From WRGT01 sp964450405 (GTDB lineage Bacteria; Spirochaetota; UBA4802; UBA5550), in NCBI GenBank assembly GCA_964450405.1, contig CAYVCQ010000021.1, positions 1-64,000 on the forward strand: 64,000 nucleotides of DNA. Reading direction: 5' to 3'. The notes under the pieces were generated by a model that had not been told where the DNA came from, did no database searches, and worked only from the letters and a program-made list of their open reading frames with translations. Shown in pieces: positions 62,951 through 64,000 of the stretch. The translations under genes and the position numbers were made by a program. Position 1 is the first letter of the stretch, and the number at the start of each line of letters is the position of its first letter.

Positions 62951-64000
62951 TTGACCGAAGATAAGAATTTTCTGCAGTCAATCAAGCTTGAAATCAGTAG
63001 AAATTTCAAGCTTGATCCATATGAAAGAATTGCATTTTACAAAGTGCTTGCCTGTGCAAAATCTACCGCAGGGAGGGATATTCTTATACGTGAAATTGAG
63101 AAGGGGGGAGATCTCCGGACAAGTGCCCTGTATGCTCTTTCTGAATTTAATGATTCCTCTCTTGTACCGGTTTTAATGTCAATTCTTGGAAAAGGACCTC
63201 TGGATGAAGAGCTTCATATTATTCTGGATTTCATTTATAATAACGGTTCAGCAAACGAAGTCCAGCCTTTAATTAAGCTTATTGAGAGTAAAAAAGGGGA
63301 TATGAAATCGGCTTTTCTTATAAAGAAGATTTTTAATATACTGAAAAAAATCGGGGAAACGGATGGAGCGTTTCATCAATATCTTGTATCGATAATTTCA
63401 AATACAGGTTCCGAAACAGCATTGCTTGAAGGGGCGATAAATGCTGCGTCCATATTAAAGAAACCGTCAATATATGAAGAGCTGATAAAAAGAAATAATG
63501 ACCGGATTACATACAATGTTTTTTTATCAATATATAATTTAAATCTTATCCTGGTTAAAAACGACGAAGTTGAGAAAGAGGAATACTCCCCCCCGGTGCT
63601 TAATGATGATAAAGGTATGAGTGAAGAGGAGGAGCTTCTTCTGAATCTCAAAGTACTGCTTGGTAAAGTGACATCTAAATATGAGGAATTTTCAACAGAA
63701 ACCAAAGTTGCCTATATAAATGCAATGCTTTCATGTAATCACCGAGAGTCTGTAATATATGCAATGAAAGCGCTCGAATCGAGAAATAATGAATTGATCA
63801 GAAAAACATTTTTTTCAATTTACAGTAATATTACCAGACTCCGGTTTCCGGAAAAACTCCTCAGAAGTTTGATCTCCATGAGCGTTGAAATTGAAGAGAA
63901 TAACAAACTAATCGTTGATATTTTTAGAAAATATTTTTCGGAAAAAAAGAAAAACAGATCAGATATTCTTTTTCGGGATAAATTATTCGGGAATATAACA
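62951..64000 (+). CDS. HEAT-like helical-repeat protein, 3' end cut by the window
   Basis: At least 350 codons from TTG 62951, open to the last base. An in-frame TAA at 62927 limits the start, and no ATG or GTG lies between. AGG at 62939-62941 is a modest SD. The product is helical, with repeat-like segments (TSALYALSEFNDSSLVPVLM, ELHIILDFIYNNGSANEV, SVIYAMKALESRNNELIRKT) as in HEAT/armadillo solenoids, and a charged acidic linker (EEEELLLNLK) near residue 225. No catalytic motif is seen; a binding scaffold is likely. The 3' end is outside the window. Confidence 0.68.
   Translation, partial: MTEDKNFLQSIKLEISRNFKLDPYERIAFYKVLACAKSTAGRDILIREIEKGGDLRTSALYALSEFNDSSLVPVLMSILGKGPLDEELHIILDFIYNNGSANEVQPLIKLIESKKGDMKSAFLIKKIFNILKKIGETDGAFHQYLVSIISNTGSETALLEGAINAASILKKPSIYEELIKRNNDRITYNVFLSIYNLNLILVKNDEVEKEEYSPPVLNDDKGMSEEEELLLNLKVLLGKVTSKYEEFSTETKVAYINAMLSCNHRESVIYAMKALESRNNELIRKTFFSIYSNITRLRFPEKLLRSLISMSVEIEENNKLIVDIFRKYFSEKKKNRSDILFRDKLFGNIT

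Noticed and set aside
63376..63705. Minus-strand ORF at the window end
   Set aside because: Opposite an open reading frame of at least 350 codons with consistent coding character; Ser-rich shadow.

Overview
The window is AT-rich (estimated by eye at roughly one third G+C), gene-dense chromosomal DNA from a diderm bacterium. It carries many lipoprotein signal peptides and several probable outer-membrane barrels. A spirochaete-like lineage is the best guess, based on: an XPB/Rad25-type helicase; a family of short LPP20-like lipoproteins starting with similar SCGGG lipoboxes; a DUF4015 lipoprotein; a cyclic-nucleotide-gated MBL-fold protein; and a 5S rRNA gene standing alone next to gyrA rather than in an rrn operon. 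This assignment is inferred from gene content, not from a marker search. I see no phage, insertion sequence, CRISPR array or tRNA gene.

Layout. 0.1-5.6 kb: two envelope proteins, then minus-strand genes for a PLD-like protein, a DUF362 ferredoxin-type protein, a rhomboid protease and an HD-GYP response regulator. 5.9-16.4 kb: a long plus-strand run of mnmG, rsmG, a lipoprotein, a TPR protein, hisI, an MBL/cNMP protein, nadK, recN and a small HExxH protein. Two parS-type palindromes lie in mnmG-rsmG. 16.4-28.8 kb: metabolic and signalling genes (acylphosphatase, mnmD, hbd, ispD with an alpha-toroid protein, mogA, a macrodomain, pyrF, a B12/radical SAM protein, a REC-SpoIIE phosphatase, a PC4-like protein). 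29-41 kb: a degenerate glycosyltransferase-like protein, the XPB-type helicase, a DUF4015 lipoprotein, a STAS protein, an FGGY kinase, an XRE regulator, moeA, an MnmA-like PP-loop protein, purN and envelope proteins.

41-50.6 kb is the replication-origin block, all on the minus strand: dnaA, dnaN, recF, dciA-like, remB-like, gyrB, gyrA, then a solitary 5S rRNA. DnaA-box-like 9-mers (TTATCAACA and TTATAAACA) lie on both sides of dnaA. A run of TAG triplets beside an AT-rich stretch lies in the dnaA-dnaN gap, so oriC appears bipartite and Bacillus-like. 50.6-64 kb: a TPR protein, surE, a barrel protein, a ketopantoate reductase, pstC-pstA without pstS/pstB, a split LysO exporter, a secreted HExxH protein, lysS, a radical SAM protein, a large FlgT-like lipoprotein and the 5' part of a helical-repeat protein cut by the window end.

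Themes that link genes: chromosome replication and segregation (dnaA to gyrA, parS); wobble-uridine tRNA modification (mnmG, mnmD, possibly the PP-loop protein); partner-switching and second-messenger signalling (REC-SpoIIE, STAS, HD-GYP, MBL-cNMP); molybdenum cofactor (mogA, moeA). Intergenic DNA holds many strong hairpin terminators and a small set of GC-rich hairpins that stand out from the AT-rich background.
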